From: Streptomyces sp. HUAS CB01
GTDB lineage: Bacteria; Actinomycetota; Actinomycetes; Streptomycetales; Streptomycetaceae
Length of the DNA: 64,000 nucleotides
Assembly (NCBI RefSeq): GCF_030406905.1
Contig: NZ_CP129137.1
Span: forward strand, 7,285,501 to 7,349,500
Direction: 5' to 3'
Part shown: piece after piece, positions 11,007 to 19,999 of the stretch
How positions within the stretch are numbered: the stretch's first letter is position 1
Layout: the number at the start of each line of letters is the position of its first letter
Program-made: the position numbers and the translations under genes
The notes under the pieces: model-generated
The model's database searches: none
What the model saw: the letters and a program-made list of their open reading frames with translations, nothing else
Told to the model about the DNA's origin: nothing

Positions 11007-11029
11007 ACCGTCCGGCAGAGGAGACCGCC

Positions 11030-11806
11030 ATGCCCGCATCGCCAGCCGTCGTCCCCGCCCCCCTCGTCGCCGCAGAGCCCCGCTACGTGGTCTCGCTCGC
11101 CCGTGACCAGGAGGGCGTACGAGCCGCTCAGCGGCTGCGCCACCAGGTGTTCGCCGGGGAGATGGGCGCCCGCCTCGAAGGTCCCGAACCCGGGCTGGAC
11201 ATCGACGCCTTCGACGCGTACTGCGACCACATCCTGGTGCGCCACGAGGACACCGGCGAGGTCGTCGGAACCTACCGCGTGCTGCCGCCGGAGCGTGCCC
11301 GGGTCGCCGGACGGCTCTACTCCGAGACCGAGTTCGACCTCTCCCGGCTCGCCCCCATCCGCCACGACCTGGTCGAGGTGGGCCGCTCCTGCGTCCACCC
11401 CGCCCACCGCAACGGGGCCGTCATCGCCCTGATCTGGGCCGGGCTCGCCCGCTACATGACCCGCACCGGCCACACCTGGCTGTCCGGCTGCTGCTCGGTC
11501 CCGCTCGCCGACGGCGGCGCGCTCGCCGCCGCGACCTGGGACACCGTCAAGGCCAAGCACCTCGCCCCGGAGGACTACTGGGTCACCCCGCACAAGCTCT
11601 GGAGCGCCGACGGCATCGCCCGCCCCCAGGGCCGAACCGAACTCCCGCCGCTGCTGCGCGGCTATCTCCGCCTCGGCGCCTGGATCTGCGGAGCGCCCGC
11701 GCACGACCCCGACTTCGGCGTCGCCGATCTCTACGTCCTGCTGTCGCTGCGCCGCACCAACCCCCGATACCTGCGCCACTTCCTGTCCCTGGCGCCCGTG
11801 AAATGA
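11030..11806 (+). CDS. olsB: OlsB-like N-acyltransferase (ornithine-lipid synthesis, GNAT fold)
   Basis: A 258-residue GNAT-related acyltransferase of the hemolysin-like/OlsB family. Visible segments are VRAAQRLRHQVFAGEMGARL, VGTYRVLPPERA, YSETEFDLSRL and the acyl-donor motif LVEVGRSCVHPAHRNG. OlsB joins a 3-hydroxy-fatty acid from ACP to the alpha-amino group of ornithine, giving lyso-ornithine lipid. Its stop overlaps the start of the PlsC-like gene (ATGA), matching the two-step OlsB-OlsA pathway. I recall the S. coelicolor pair SCO0920/SCO0921 having this role. The ATG at 11030 follows GCAGAGGAGAC. A hairpin precedes it. Confidence 0.82.
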   Translation: MPASPAVVPAPLVAAEPRYVVSLARDQEGVRAAQRLRHQVFAGEMGARLEGPEPGLDIDAFDAYCDHILVRHEDTGEVVGTYRVLPPERARVAGRLYSETEFDLSRLAPIRHDLVEVGRSCVHPAHRNGAVIALIWAGLARYMTRTGHTWLSGCCSVPLADGGALAAATWDTVKAKHLAPEDYWVTPHKLWSADGIARPQGRTELPPLLRGYLRLGAWICGAPAHDPDFGVADLYVLLSLRRTNPRYLRHFLSLAPVK

Positions 11807-12765
11807 GCGTCTGGCTGCCCACCGCGCCCTGCACACCCGCCGACTGCGCGTCCCCGCGGTGGCCGACCGTGCGCCGGACCACCGCGGTCCTCCGTCTGTC
11901 CGCCGGTACGGCGGTGGTCCTCGCGGGCGTGGTGCTCGCCCCCGTGGCGATCCCCCTGGGCCCGGCCGGCCGCGCCCGCCTCGTCGTGCCGTGGTGCCGC
12001 GCCGTGCTGCGGGCCTTCGGCGTACGGATCCGGGTGACCGGCGCGGTCCCGGGGCAGCGGGGGCCCGGCGGTCCCGGCCCGGGCACGCTCGTCGTCCCCA
12101 ACCACATCTCCTGGCTGGACATCCCGCTCGTCGCCTCGGTGCTGCCGGGACGGATGCTCGCCAAGCGCGAGGTGCGTCAGTGGCCCGTGCTCGGCCCGCT
12201 CGCCCGGTTCGGCGGCACCCTGTTCGTGGACCGCGACCGGCTGCGGGAACTCCCCGGCGTCGTCCGGACCGTGGCCGGCGCGCTGCGGCACGGCTCGCGG
12301 ATGATCGTGTTCCCCGAGGGCTCCACCTGGTGCGGCCGGGAGCGGGGCCGCTTCCGGCACGCCGCCTTCCAGGCCGCCCTCGACTCCGGTGCGGCCGTGC
12401 AGCCCGTCCGTATCGCCTACGAGCCCCTCGGGGCGGCCGCGTTCGTCGGCGACGACGCGCTGGGCGCCTCGCTCTGGCGGGTCGTGACGGCCGCCGGGCT
12501 GACCGCGGAGATCACCGTGCTGCCGCCGATCCCCGCCGCCGCCCACCCCGACCGTCGCTCACTCGCCCGGGCCGCACAGCACGCCCTCGGCGGGGCGGCG
12601 GCGCCCGACGGCACCGCCGGCCCGCACCCGGCACACTCCGTGCCTCCGAGGATTCCCGCTCAGACCGCGGTCGACAGGGAGAGGGCGAACCTGCCCCCCG
12701 AGTCCGTCCACCACTCGGTGAGATTCATCCCGGCGGCGGCGAGTTCCGAACGCACCCCCTCCTGA
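11803..12765 (+). CDS. olsA: OlsA/PlsC-like lysolipid O-acyltransferase
   Basis: A 320-residue PlsC-family acyltransferase. An N-terminal hydrophobic stretch (about residues 32-52) probably anchors it in the membrane. The catalytic NHISWLD (HX4D form) and the substrate-binding FPEGST are both present. Paired with an OlsB-like gene, it most likely acylates lyso-ornithine lipid on the 3-hydroxyl; phosphatidic acid synthesis is the alternative. The start overlaps the olsB stop. The last 106 bases overlap, on the opposite strand, the end of egtD, so the Ser/Pro-rich C-terminal tail may be a loose extension. Confidence 0.82.
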   Translation: MSVWLPTAPCTPADCASPRWPTVRRTTAVLRLSAGTAVVLAGVVLAPVAIPLGPAGRARLVVPWCRAVLRAFGVRIRVTGAVPGQRGPGGPGPGTLVVPNHISWLDIPLVASVLPGRMLAKREVRQWPVLGPLARFGGTLFVDRDRLRELPGVVRTVAGALRHGSRMIVFPEGSTWCGRERGRFRHAAFQAALDSGAAVQPVRIAYEPLGAAAFVGDDALGASLWRVVTAAGLTAEITVLPPIPAAAHPDRRSLARAAQHALGGAAAPDGTAGPHPAHSVPPRIPAQTAVDRERANLPPESVHHSVRFIPAAASSERTPS

Positions 12766-13622
12766 CGGAACTTCGCCGACACCTCCGTACGGATCTCCTC
12801 GCCCGCCTCGAACGGGACGACGAGGTCCAGCTCGCGGATCCTCACCTTCGTCGCCTCGCGTGCGCGCAGGCGCATCTCGATCCACTCCTCCTGCGCGTTC
12901 CAGACCGCCACGTGCTCGAAGCCGTCCAGGGGGAAGTCCGCGCCCAGCTCCCGGTTGACCACGGCGAGCACGTTCTTGTCGAACTCCGCGGTGACACCGG
13001 CGGCGTCGTCGTACGCGGCCACCAGCACCCGCTCGTCCTTCACCAGGTCCGTGCCGAGCAGCAGCGCGTCCCCGGGCGTGAGGAGCGCGCGCACGGACCG
13101 CAGGAACTCCGCGCGCTCACCGGGCAGCAGATTGCCGATCGTGCCGCCGAGGAACGCGACCAGTCGCGGGCCCGGGGTGTCCGGCAGGGCCAGTACGTGG
13201 GTGAAGTCCGCGATCAGCGCGTGCACATGAAGCCCCGGGCGGTCCGCCAGCAGCGACTCGGCGGCCCCGGTCAGCGCGCTCTCGCTCACGTCCACCGGGA
13301 CGTAGCTGTGCAGCTCCGGCAGGGCGTCCAGCAGGAAACGGGTCTTCTCCGACGAGCCGGAGCCGAGCTCCACCAGGGTGCGGGCTCCGGTCGCGGCGGC
13401 GATGTCCCGGGCCCTGCCGGAGATGATCTCCCGCTCGGCACGCGTCGGGTAGTACTCGGGAAGCCGGGTGATCTCCTCGAACAGCTCGCTGCCGCGGGCG
13501 TCGTAGAACCACTTCGGCGGCAGTTCCTTGGGCGTACGGGTCAGGCCGTGCCGCACGTCGTCGCGCAGCGCGGCACTCGTGGCGTCCTCGGGCAGGGTGC
13601 GGGTCAGCTGGAACGGGCTCAC
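12660..13622 (-). CDS. egtD: L-histidine N-alpha-methyltransferase EgtD
   Basis: A 320-residue protein, the usual EgtD length. It trimethylates histidine to hercynine using SAM, the first committed step of ergothioneine synthesis. Visible are KWFYDARGSELFEEITRLPEYYPTR, the SAM-binding LVELGSGSSEKT, the FLGGTIGNL segment, and the C-terminal FALSLS. The GTG at 13622 overlaps the stop of egtC (GTGA), making it the last gene of the coupled egtABCD operon. Its 3' end overlaps the convergent acyltransferase gene by 106 bases. Confidence 0.95.
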   Translation of the reverse strand: MSPFQLTRTLPEDATSAALRDDVRHGLTRTPKELPPKWFYDARGSELFEEITRLPEYYPTRAEREIISGRARDIAAATGARTLVELGSGSSEKTRFLLDALPELHSYVPVDVSESALTGAAESLLADRPGLHVHALIADFTHVLALPDTPGPRLVAFLGGTIGNLLPGERAEFLRSVRALLTPGDALLLGTDLVKDERVLVAAYDDAAGVTAEFDKNVLAVVNRELGADFPLDGFEHVAVWNAQEEWIEMRLRAREATKVRIRELDLVVPFEAGEEIRTEVSAKFRQEGVRSELAAAGMNLTEWWTDSGGRFALSLSTAV

Positions 13623-14374
13623 GCGGACGGCTCCTTGAGCGGGGTCAGTAGTACATCGGTACGGGTCGCCGTGAGCAGCGCTCGGTCGGGCACCTCGCAC
13701 CAGCGGGGATCGTCGTCGTACGGCTCCGACGCCACGACCGTGCCCCGGCCGGGTTCGGCCAGGTACCAGAGCGTGTCGCCCCAGGCGGTCGCGGCGATCG
13801 TCACGCCGTCGGTCAGCAGCAGGTTGAGCCGGGAGTCAGGCGCGGCCCGCGCCACGTCGAGCACGGTGTCGGCCACGGCCTGGCCGGGTTCGTCACCGTT
13901 CCGCAGCCGGTGCAGCACCAGCGCCCACACCAGCGCGGAGTCGCAGCGCGCCTCCAGCGACAGCAGTTCGCCGGCCGGCAGCGCGGCGGCGAGTGCGGCC
14001 ATGCTGCCGGGCCAGCCCCGCACGGCGCCGTTGTGGCTGAACAGCCAGGGCCCGGCGGCGAACGGCGCGGCCGCGGCCTCGCCGTCCGCACCGGCCTCCG
14101 TCGCGTCGCGGACGGCGGCCAGCAGCGCCTCGCTGCGGACCACCCGGGCCAGATCGGCGAAGGACAGGTCGGCCCAGACCGGCCCGGCACGCCGGTAGCG
14201 GGCGGGTACCGGATCGCCGTCGGCGTACCAGCCCACCCCAAAACCGTCGGCGTTCACCGTCCCGTACCGCTGCCGGCGCGGCGCCCAGGACTGCCGCAGC
14301 AGTGCGTGCGGCGGCCGTACCAGCAGCTCGCCCAGTGCCGTCGGTCTCCCCAGGAAGGCGATGTGACGGCACAT
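13619..14374 (-). CDS. egtC: Gamma-glutamyl-hercynylcysteine sulfoxide amidohydrolase EgtC
   Basis: A 251-residue class-II glutamine amidotransferase-like hydrolase. It begins MCRHIAFLG; Cys2 becomes the N-terminal nucleophile. GFGVGWYADG, FSHNGAVRGW and CDSALVWAL are family landmarks. It removes the glutamate from gamma-glutamyl-hercynylcysteine sulfoxide. The ATG overlaps the stop of egtB (ATGA) and its own stop overlaps the GTG of egtD. The longer open frame upstream lies inside egtB and is ignored. Confidence 0.95.
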   Translation of the reverse strand: MCRHIAFLGRPTALGELLVRPPHALLRQSWAPRRQRYGTVNADGFGVGWYADGDPVPARYRRAGPVWADLSFADLARVVRSEALLAAVRDATEAGADGEAAAAPFAAGPWLFSHNGAVRGWPGSMAALAAALPAGELLSLEARCDSALVWALVLHRLRNGDEPGQAVADTVLDVARAAPDSRLNLLLTDGVTIAATAWGDTLWYLAEPGRGTVVASEPYDDDPRWCEVPDRALLTATRTDVLLTPLKEPSA

Positions 14375-15687
14375 CACGCGTCCCGTGCGGTGCGGAACCC
14401 GGAGAAGATCTGCCGGCGCACCGGCAGGTCCCAGTTGCGGAAGGTGCCCCGGCAGGCCACGGGGTCCACGGCGAACGAACCGCCCCGCAGCACCTTGTGC
14501 CCGGGGCCGAAGAACACCTCCGAGTACTCGCGGTACGGGAACGCCGCGAACCCCGGGTACGGCAGGAAGTCGCTCGACGTCCACTCCCACACGTCACCGA
14601 TGAGCTGCCGTATGCCGAGCGGCGAGGCGCCCTCGGGATAGGCCCCCGCGGGTGCGGGCCGCAGATGGCGCTGCCCCAGATTGGCGCGTCCGGGTGTCGG
14701 GTCCTCGTCGCCCCACGGGTAGCGCCGCGAGCGGCCGGAGGCGGGGTCGTGCCGGGCGGCCTTCTCCCACTCCGCCTCCGTGGGCAGCCGCCGGCCCGCC
14801 CAGCGCGCGTAGGCGTCCGCCTCGTACCAGCTGACGTGCAGCACCGGCTCGTCCTCGGGCACCGGTTCGGTCACCCCGAAACGGCGGCGCAGCCACTGGC
14901 CGCCCTCGCGCCGCCAGAACAGCGGCGCGCCGATGCCGTGCTTGCGGATCTGGTCCCAGCCCTCGGGCGCCCACCAGCGCTCGTCGGTGTAGCCGCCGTC
15001 CGCGACGAACGCCTGGAACGCGCCGTTCGTGACGGGGGTGGTGTCGATGAGGAACGCGTCCACCTGGCGGTGGTGGGCGGGCCGCTCGTTGTCCAGGGCC
15101 CACGGCTCGGCCGAGGTGCCCATCGTGAACGGGCCCGCCGGCACGAGCACTTCGGCCGGCAGCCCGGTCGTGCCGCCGCCGGGCGGCTCGGGCGCGTCGA
15201 GCGCCGCCGGGCCGCGCCGCAGCTGGTGGGTGATGAGCATGGTCTCGTCGTGCTGCTGCTCGTGCTGCGCGATCATCCCGAAGGCGAAGGCGGAGTCCAC
15301 GAGCGCGCTGCCGTGCAGCGGGTGCGCCTCCAGGATGTCCAGCACCCGGCCGCGGATGTCGGAGGCGTACGTCCGGGACTCGGCGGGCGACAGCAGCGGC
15401 AGGGTCGGGCGCTCCGCACGCGGGTGCTCGAAGGCGTCGTAGACCGAGTCGATCTCGGGCCGGATCGCGTCCCGTCCGGCGACGGCCCGCAGGAGCCACT
15501 GCTCCTCCTGGTTGCCGATGTGCGCCAGGTCCCACACGAGCGGGGACATCAAGGGCGAGTGCTGGGCGGTGAGTTCGTCGTCGTCGACGCACTCCGTCAG
15601 CAGCGTGGTACGGGCCCGGGCCGTGGTCAGCGCGTCCAGGGCGCGCTTCCTGAGCACGTCGTCCGTGGCCACCGGGGTCTCGGTCAT
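14374..15687 (-). CDS. egtB: Ergothioneine sulfoxide synthase EgtB
   Basis: A 437-residue non-haem iron enzyme that couples gamma-glutamylcysteine to hercynine with O2. The N-terminal DinB-like domain supplies the iron histidines: H56 in VWDLAHIGN and H142/H146 in QHEQQHDE. The C-terminal half is the formylglycine-generating-enzyme fold (FTMGTS, PVTNGAFQAFV, RLPTEAEWEKAARHD, VWEWTSSDF, VLRGGSFAV). It starts at the ATG at 15687, overlapping the egtA stop. Preference for gamma-Glu-Cys over free cysteine is inferred from the presence of egtA and egtC. Confidence 0.96.
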   Translation of the reverse strand: MTETPVATDDVLRKRALDALTTARARTTLLTECVDDDELTAQHSPLMSPLVWDLAHIGNQEEQWLLRAVAGRDAIRPEIDSVYDAFEHPRAERPTLPLLSPAESRTYASDIRGRVLDILEAHPLHGSALVDSAFAFGMIAQHEQQHDETMLITHQLRRGPAALDAPEPPGGGTTGLPAEVLVPAGPFTMGTSAEPWALDNERPAHHRQVDAFLIDTTPVTNGAFQAFVADGGYTDERWWAPEGWDQIRKHGIGAPLFWRREGGQWLRRRFGVTEPVPEDEPVLHVSWYEADAYARWAGRRLPTEAEWEKAARHDPASGRSRRYPWGDEDPTPGRANLGQRHLRPAPAGAYPEGASPLGIRQLIGDVWEWTSSDFLPYPGFAAFPYREYSEVFFGPGHKVLRGGSFAVDPVACRGTFRNWDLPVRRQIFSGFRTARDA

Positions 15688-16952
15688 GAGCTGGTCTCCT
15701 TGCTGAGGAGCGAGAAGTCGTCGGCCGGACACCGGCCGGGCAGGACATGGTGCTCGTGGAACGCGGCGACCGCGTCCTGTACGGCCTGCGAGGCACCCAG
15801 CCTGGGGAGGGCCTCCAGGGCGACGGCGAAGCAGCTGACGGCGGCGCCGTGCAGTTCGGGGTCGGTCAGCCCGTTCCTTGCGGCACCCACCCACAGGGGG
15901 TTGCGCGGCGCGGGCCGGGGGCCGGCGGTCTCGGCGAGCGGCTTGACCGTGCGGTAGGCGGTCTCCGCGGCCTCCGGGTCGTCGAAGAGCGCCATGGTGA
16001 CGGCGAGGGGAACCATCCACCCCGTCTCGCCCCGCTGCGCGTCGATCATGCGCAGTTCGAGGTGCCCGCGCGGCCGCACCGGCGGGAAGAGCGTGGTCAT
16101 GTGGTACTCGAGGTCGGCGCGGGTGGGCGGCCGGGGCTCGCCGGACCGTATCCACTCCCGGAACGTCAGCCCCTGCGGCACCGGCCAGGGGCCCTCGGCG
16201 GCACGGATGCACATCACCGGTGTGTCCAGCACGTGCGCGGCCCAGGCCTCGCGCGGCGGCGCTCCGGGGGCCGGTGCCAGGGCCCGTGCCGGGTCCAGGT
16301 CGGTCCACAGCGACTGCCGGGTGGAGCGCCAGCCGGTGGGCCCGCCCGCTCCCGCCGGGGAGTTGGCGAAGGCCGCGACGAGCACCGCTCCCAGCAGGTG
16401 CGCCAACTGCCAGCGGCGGCCGAGCCCGAGCGGGCCGGGCTCCTCGTATCCCGCGTCCAGGCACACCTGCACGGACGCCGAGGAGCACATCATGGAGCGG
16501 CCCGCGGGGCCGGTCCGGTCGAGGCACGCCTCCATGGCGTCGTAGCGCGGCTCGCGCAGCAGTCGGCGCGGCGGGTTCCACGGATCGTGACCGTAACCGG
16601 TCAGTGTGAGTCCGGATCCGGCCAGTGCGGTCCGGACGGCGGCCAGATCAGCCGCTGTGGAGTCGATGCACTCCATGAGCGACCCGGCGGGCGGCGAGCT
16701 CAGCTCCAGCTGCCCGCCCGGCTCGAAGGTGAGGGCCGAACCGAGGGACAGGGCCCGGAGTCCGGCGAATGCCCGGTCGAGACGGGCCTCGTCGACGGGC
16801 AGGTGCGGCAGGTGCCGGTCGTGCACGAGCCATTCCAGCTCCACCCCTACCGTTCGGGGTGGGCCCGTCTTGAAGCAGATACATCGGAGCAGTTCTTCGG
16901 CGTCGTCCTCGGAGAGGCGCGGTCCGCTGCCCCCGCGGCCTGGTGCTGCCAT
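15684..16952 (-). CDS. egtA: Glutamate-cysteine ligase EgtA
   Basis: A 422-residue GCS2-type ligase that makes gamma-glutamylcysteine from Glu, Cys and ATP. Visible are VGVELEWLVHD near the N-terminus, FEPGGQLELSSPP, MCSSASVQVCLD and HLELRMIDAQRG. The ATG at 16952 has GGGAGGAG seven bases before it. It is the promoter-proximal gene of egtABCD; each junction overlaps by four bases, so the pathway enzymes are made in step. No egtE-like lyase lies in the cluster, which is usual in Streptomyces. Confidence 0.94.
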   Translation of the reverse strand: MAAPGRGGSGPRLSEDDAEELLRCICFKTGPPRTVGVELEWLVHDRHLPHLPVDEARLDRAFAGLRALSLGSALTFEPGGQLELSSPPAGSLMECIDSTAADLAAVRTALAGSGLTLTGYGHDPWNPPRRLLREPRYDAMEACLDRTGPAGRSMMCSSASVQVCLDAGYEEPGPLGLGRRWQLAHLLGAVLVAAFANSPAGAGGPTGWRSTRQSLWTDLDPARALAPAPGAPPREAWAAHVLDTPVMCIRAAEGPWPVPQGLTFREWIRSGEPRPPTRADLEYHMTTLFPPVRPRGHLELRMIDAQRGETGWMVPLAVTMALFDDPEAAETAYRTVKPLAETAGPRPAPRNPLWVGAARNGLTDPELHGAAVSCFAVALEALPRLGASQAVQDAVAAFHEHHVLPGRCPADDFSLLSKETSS

Positions 16953-17112
16953 GATCGACTCCTCCCGTCGAAGGCGTTCCGTCCACCTAATGCCACCGCT
17001 GCGGTTCGCACAAGAGTGCCCTTCGGACGGGTCGGGCCCGGCCTCGGAGCAGGGGTGAGCGGGGCGAGAACAGGCTTGCGGGGCGCCTCCTTGATCACTG
17101 AGGATTCCTGGC

Positions 17113-17973
17113 ATGAGTGCACGTTTGCGGGGGATGGCACGGCAGACCCAGGAGATCGTCGAAGCAGGTCGCTACCGGGCACCGGGCGGCCGCACGGTGA
17201 CGATCGGCGGGGATCTGTCCGCCGCGGTCGAGGGGACACGGATGTTCGGGCCCGAGCCCGTGCCGGTGGTCCCCGACACGGACCGTCTCAGCGTATGCGA
17301 GGTCACCGGGGAGAGCAGCCTGACGGCCGCGCGCAGGATGACCGGCCGGGACGCCGCCCCGGTCGCCGTCCTGAACTTCGCCTCGGCCCGCAATCCCGGC
17401 GGCGGGTACCTCAACGGCGCCCAGGCGCAGGAGGAGGCGCTCTGCCGGGCCTCCGCTCTCTACACCACGTTGCTGGCCGTCCCCGGGTTCTACACGCACC
17501 ACCGGGAGGACCGGAGCCCCTTCTACTCCGACCGGGTGATCCACTCGCCGGGCGTACCGGTGTTCCGGGACGAGCGCGGCGGACTCCTCGACACCCCGTT
17601 CACGGTAGGGTTCCTCACCTCGCCCGCGCCCAACGCGGGCGTGATCGCCGCCCGCACGCCCGAGCTGGCCGTCCGGATACCCCGGGTCCTCGCCTCCCGG
17701 GCCGAGCGAGTCCTGGAGACGGCCGCGACGACGGGCTACCGGCGGCTCGTCCTGGGCGCCTGGGGCTGCGGGGTCTTCCGCAACGACCCGTCCCGCGTCG
17801 CGGGGGCCTTCCGGTCGCTGCTCACGGGGGACGGGCGCTTCTCCGGGCACTTCGACGAGATCGTCTTCGCGGTGCTGGACCGGACGCGGGAAGCGCGGAC
17901 GCTCGGGGCGTTCCGGGAGGCGTTTCCGGCGGAGCGCGACGGCCGGTCCGGCCCCCCGAACGGGGCCGGCTAG
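17113..17973 (+). CDS. Bacterial-type poly(ADP-ribose) glycohydrolase (TIGR02452 family)
   Basis: A 286-residue macrodomain protein of the microbial PARG family. The signature is plain: NPGGGYLNGAQAQEEAL, with GGG at 96-98 and the catalytic QEE at 106-108. LGAWGCGVFRNDP near the C-terminus is also typical. It cleaves ADP-ribose polymers or ADP-ribosyl groups. No PARP or DarT-like partner is adjacent. It is divergent from egtA across 160 bases and overlaps the convergent hydrolase gene by four bases. Confidence 0.9.
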   Translation: MSARLRGMARQTQEIVEAGRYRAPGGRTVTIGGDLSAAVEGTRMFGPEPVPVVPDTDRLSVCEVTGESSLTAARRMTGRDAAPVAVLNFASARNPGGGYLNGAQAQEEALCRASALYTTLLAVPGFYTHHREDRSPFYSDRVIHSPGVPVFRDERGGLLDTPFTVGFLTSPAPNAGVIAARTPELAVRIPRVLASRAERVLETAATTGYRRLVLGAWGCGVFRNDPSRVAGAFRSLLTGDGRFSGHFDEIVFAVLDRTREARTLGAFREAFPAERDGRSGPPNGAG

Positions 17974-18671
17974 ATCCAGCCCTCCAGGGACGCCATGAAC
18001 CCGTCGAAGTCGTCGCGGTGGATCACGTGGCCGGCACCCCTGACCGTACGGAGCGCGAAGCCCCGGGTGGCCAGCGTCCGGGCCCTCTCCCCGGACACCA
18101 GAAGGCTCGGGTCGGCGAGCTGGACCAGCGACGGTACGGCCGGCCCCGCCGGCAGCAGGTCCACACCGGCCGATCCCGACAGCCCGAACGCGGACGACTC
18201 GTCCCAGAGCGCCAGGGCCTCCAGCTCGACGTCCACGTCCTCGCGCGCCCAGCGCGGGTGCAGCATCCCGACGACGTCCCGCGTGGCGATCGACTTGAGC
18301 TCGGCGAACTGAGCGGGGTCGAAGCCCTCCTCCCGGGTGCCGAGGTGCCAGGCGGGATCGGAGTACACGGCCCGCCGCGGAGCCAGCCGTTCCACGGCGA
18401 GGGACAGGGTGAGCCCGCCGAGGGAGTGCCCCAGCGCGAGCTCGGCGCCCCGCGGCAGGGTCTCGGCCAGGTCGTCGGCGTGATCCTGTGCCGTGTATGA
18501 GGCGGCGCGCCCGCTGAGGCCGTGGCCGCGGAGATCGACGGCGACGACCCGGTAGCCGCGCTCGGCGAGCGCGGGCCCCACCCTCCGCCATGTGCGGTGG
18601 TCGGCCATGATGCCGTGGACCAGCAGCGCGACGCGGTCGCCGGCGCCCCACGTGTGGGTGTGCAGTCGCAC
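17970..18671 (-). CDS. Alpha/beta hydrolase
   Basis: A 233-residue alpha/beta hydrolase. It shows the oxyanion-hole LLVHGIMADHRTWRRVGP, the strand VVAVDLRGHGLSG, the nucleophile elbow LALGHSLGG (Ser) and a C-terminal GAGHVIHRDD with the catalytic His. Substrate unknown. The GTG at 18671 is preceded by GGAAGG. Its stop overlaps that of the PARG gene on the other strand. Confidence 0.9.
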   Translation of the reverse strand: MRLHTHTWGAGDRVALLVHGIMADHRTWRRVGPALAERGYRVVAVDLRGHGLSGRAASYTAQDHADDLAETLPRGAELALGHSLGGLTLSLAVERLAPRRAVYSDPAWHLGTREEGFDPAQFAELKSIATRDVVGMLHPRWAREDVDVELEALALWDESSAFGLSGSAGVDLLPAGPAVPSLVQLADPSLLVSGERARTLATRGFALRTVRGAGHVIHRDDFDGFMASLEGWI

Positions 18672-18861
18672 GGACTCGCCTTCCGTCGGTTCCTTTCGGC
18701 CGCTCGGTCCACCTCGGGCCCGACGGCCCGGCGCGACGCGGGGGCGGCACAGGTCACCGCGGATCGAACGTACATGTTACTCGTGTCACCGCAAGGTGCC
18801 GCTCAGTTCAGGCCAACCTCCGGATCGGCCGCGGAGCCGGTCTGGAAGGATGCCGAGCGCG

Positions 18862-19884
18862 ATGACCCAGACACCCAGAGAGCCACGAGAACGCTCCGTT
18901 CCGACCAGTGCCGACGTCGCCCGGCTGGCCGGGGTCTCCCGTGCGACCGTCTCCTACGTGCTCAACAACGCCTCGGCCGTACGCATCAGCGAACCCACCC
19001 GTCGCAGGGTCCGCGCAGCCGCCGAGGAACTGGGCTACGTGCCCCACGCGGCGGCCCGCACCCTGCGCGCCGGACACAGCCGGATGGTGCTGCTGCCGAC
19101 CGCGCACGTCCCCGTCGGCCCGCTCTACAGCCGCTTCCTCAACGAACTCCAGTGGGCGCTCCGCGGCCTCGACTACACGGTCGTCCAGTACGGCAGCATG
19201 GGCCTCGACGGCGACTCGGCCGCCCGCGCCTGGGCGGAGCTGCGTCCCGCTGCCGTGGTCTCCCTCGGGGAGACCGTCCTGACCCCCCACAGCGTCGAGG
19301 TGCTCAAGCGCTCCGGCGTCAGAGCCGTGATCACGCTCGGTCCCCGTCCCGTGGAGGGTGCGCACTCCCTCGTCATGGACCAGCGGGAGATCGGCGCGAG
19401 GGCCGCGGAGCACCTGCTGGAGCGCGGGTACCGCCGACTCGGCGTGATCATGCCGGAGGAGCCGGGTCTCGGCCTCTTCTCCGAGCCACGCCTCGCCGGT
19501 GTCCGCGGGGCCGCGGAGCCGCACGGCGCGACCGTCCGCGCCGTCCCGCTCGCGTACGACGAGGAGGCCGCCGAGGCGCTCGCCTCCCGCTGGCGGAACC
19601 TGGGACTGGACGCGGTCTACGCGTACAACGACGAGTACGCCATGCTCCTGATGCGCGCCCTGCAGGACGCCGGCCTCTCCGTCCCCGGCGACACGGCCGT
19701 CATCGGGGCGGACGACCTGCTGCTCGGGCGGCTGCTGCGGCCGCGGCTGAGCACCGTGCGCATCGACGTGGTGACCGGCCGGCACCTCGCCGATCTCGTG
19801 GACCGCGCGGTCCGGGACCAGGACGGCGCACCGGAGCGCCACGGCCTGATGGGGGCGACGGCGGTGGGACGCGAGTCGACCTGA
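18862..19884 (+). CDS. LacI-family transcriptional regulator
   Basis: A 340-residue LacI/GalR regulator. The N-terminal HTH reads SADVARLAGVSRATVSYVLNN, followed by the hinge helix ELGYVPHAAARTLRAG. The periplasmic-binding-like core has AVIGADDLLLGRLLRPRLSTVRID. Such proteins repress sugar-use genes until an inducer binds. No transporter or glycosidase operon adjoins it, so its targets are unknown. I start at 18862; an in-frame ATG at 18850 is too close to the GGAAGG ribosome site. Confidence 0.9.
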   Translation: MTQTPREPRERSVPTSADVARLAGVSRATVSYVLNNASAVRISEPTRRRVRAAAEELGYVPHAAARTLRAGHSRMVLLPTAHVPVGPLYSRFLNELQWALRGLDYTVVQYGSMGLDGDSAARAWAELRPAAVVSLGETVLTPHSVEVLKRSGVRAVITLGPRPVEGAHSLVMDQREIGARAAEHLLERGYRRLGVIMPEEPGLGLFSEPRLAGVRGAAEPHGATVRAVPLAYDEEAAEALASRWRNLGLDAVYAYNDEYAMLLMRALQDAGLSVPGDTAVIGADDLLLGRLLRPRLSTVRIDVVTGRHLADLVDRAVRDQDGAPERHGLMGATAVGREST

Positions 19885-19999
19885 GACACCGCACGGCCCG
19901 ACGACGGTGCGGCACGGACCGGGGTCACCGCGTGCCCGAAGGAGGCGGGAGCGCCGGCGCGGACATGCGTGACGGGCCGGGCCTGACTAGCGTCATGGC

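Noticed and set aside
12660..16952. Missing egtE as a broken pathway
   Set aside because: Streptomyces egt clusters normally lack a linked egtE; the lyase step is done by another PLP enzyme.
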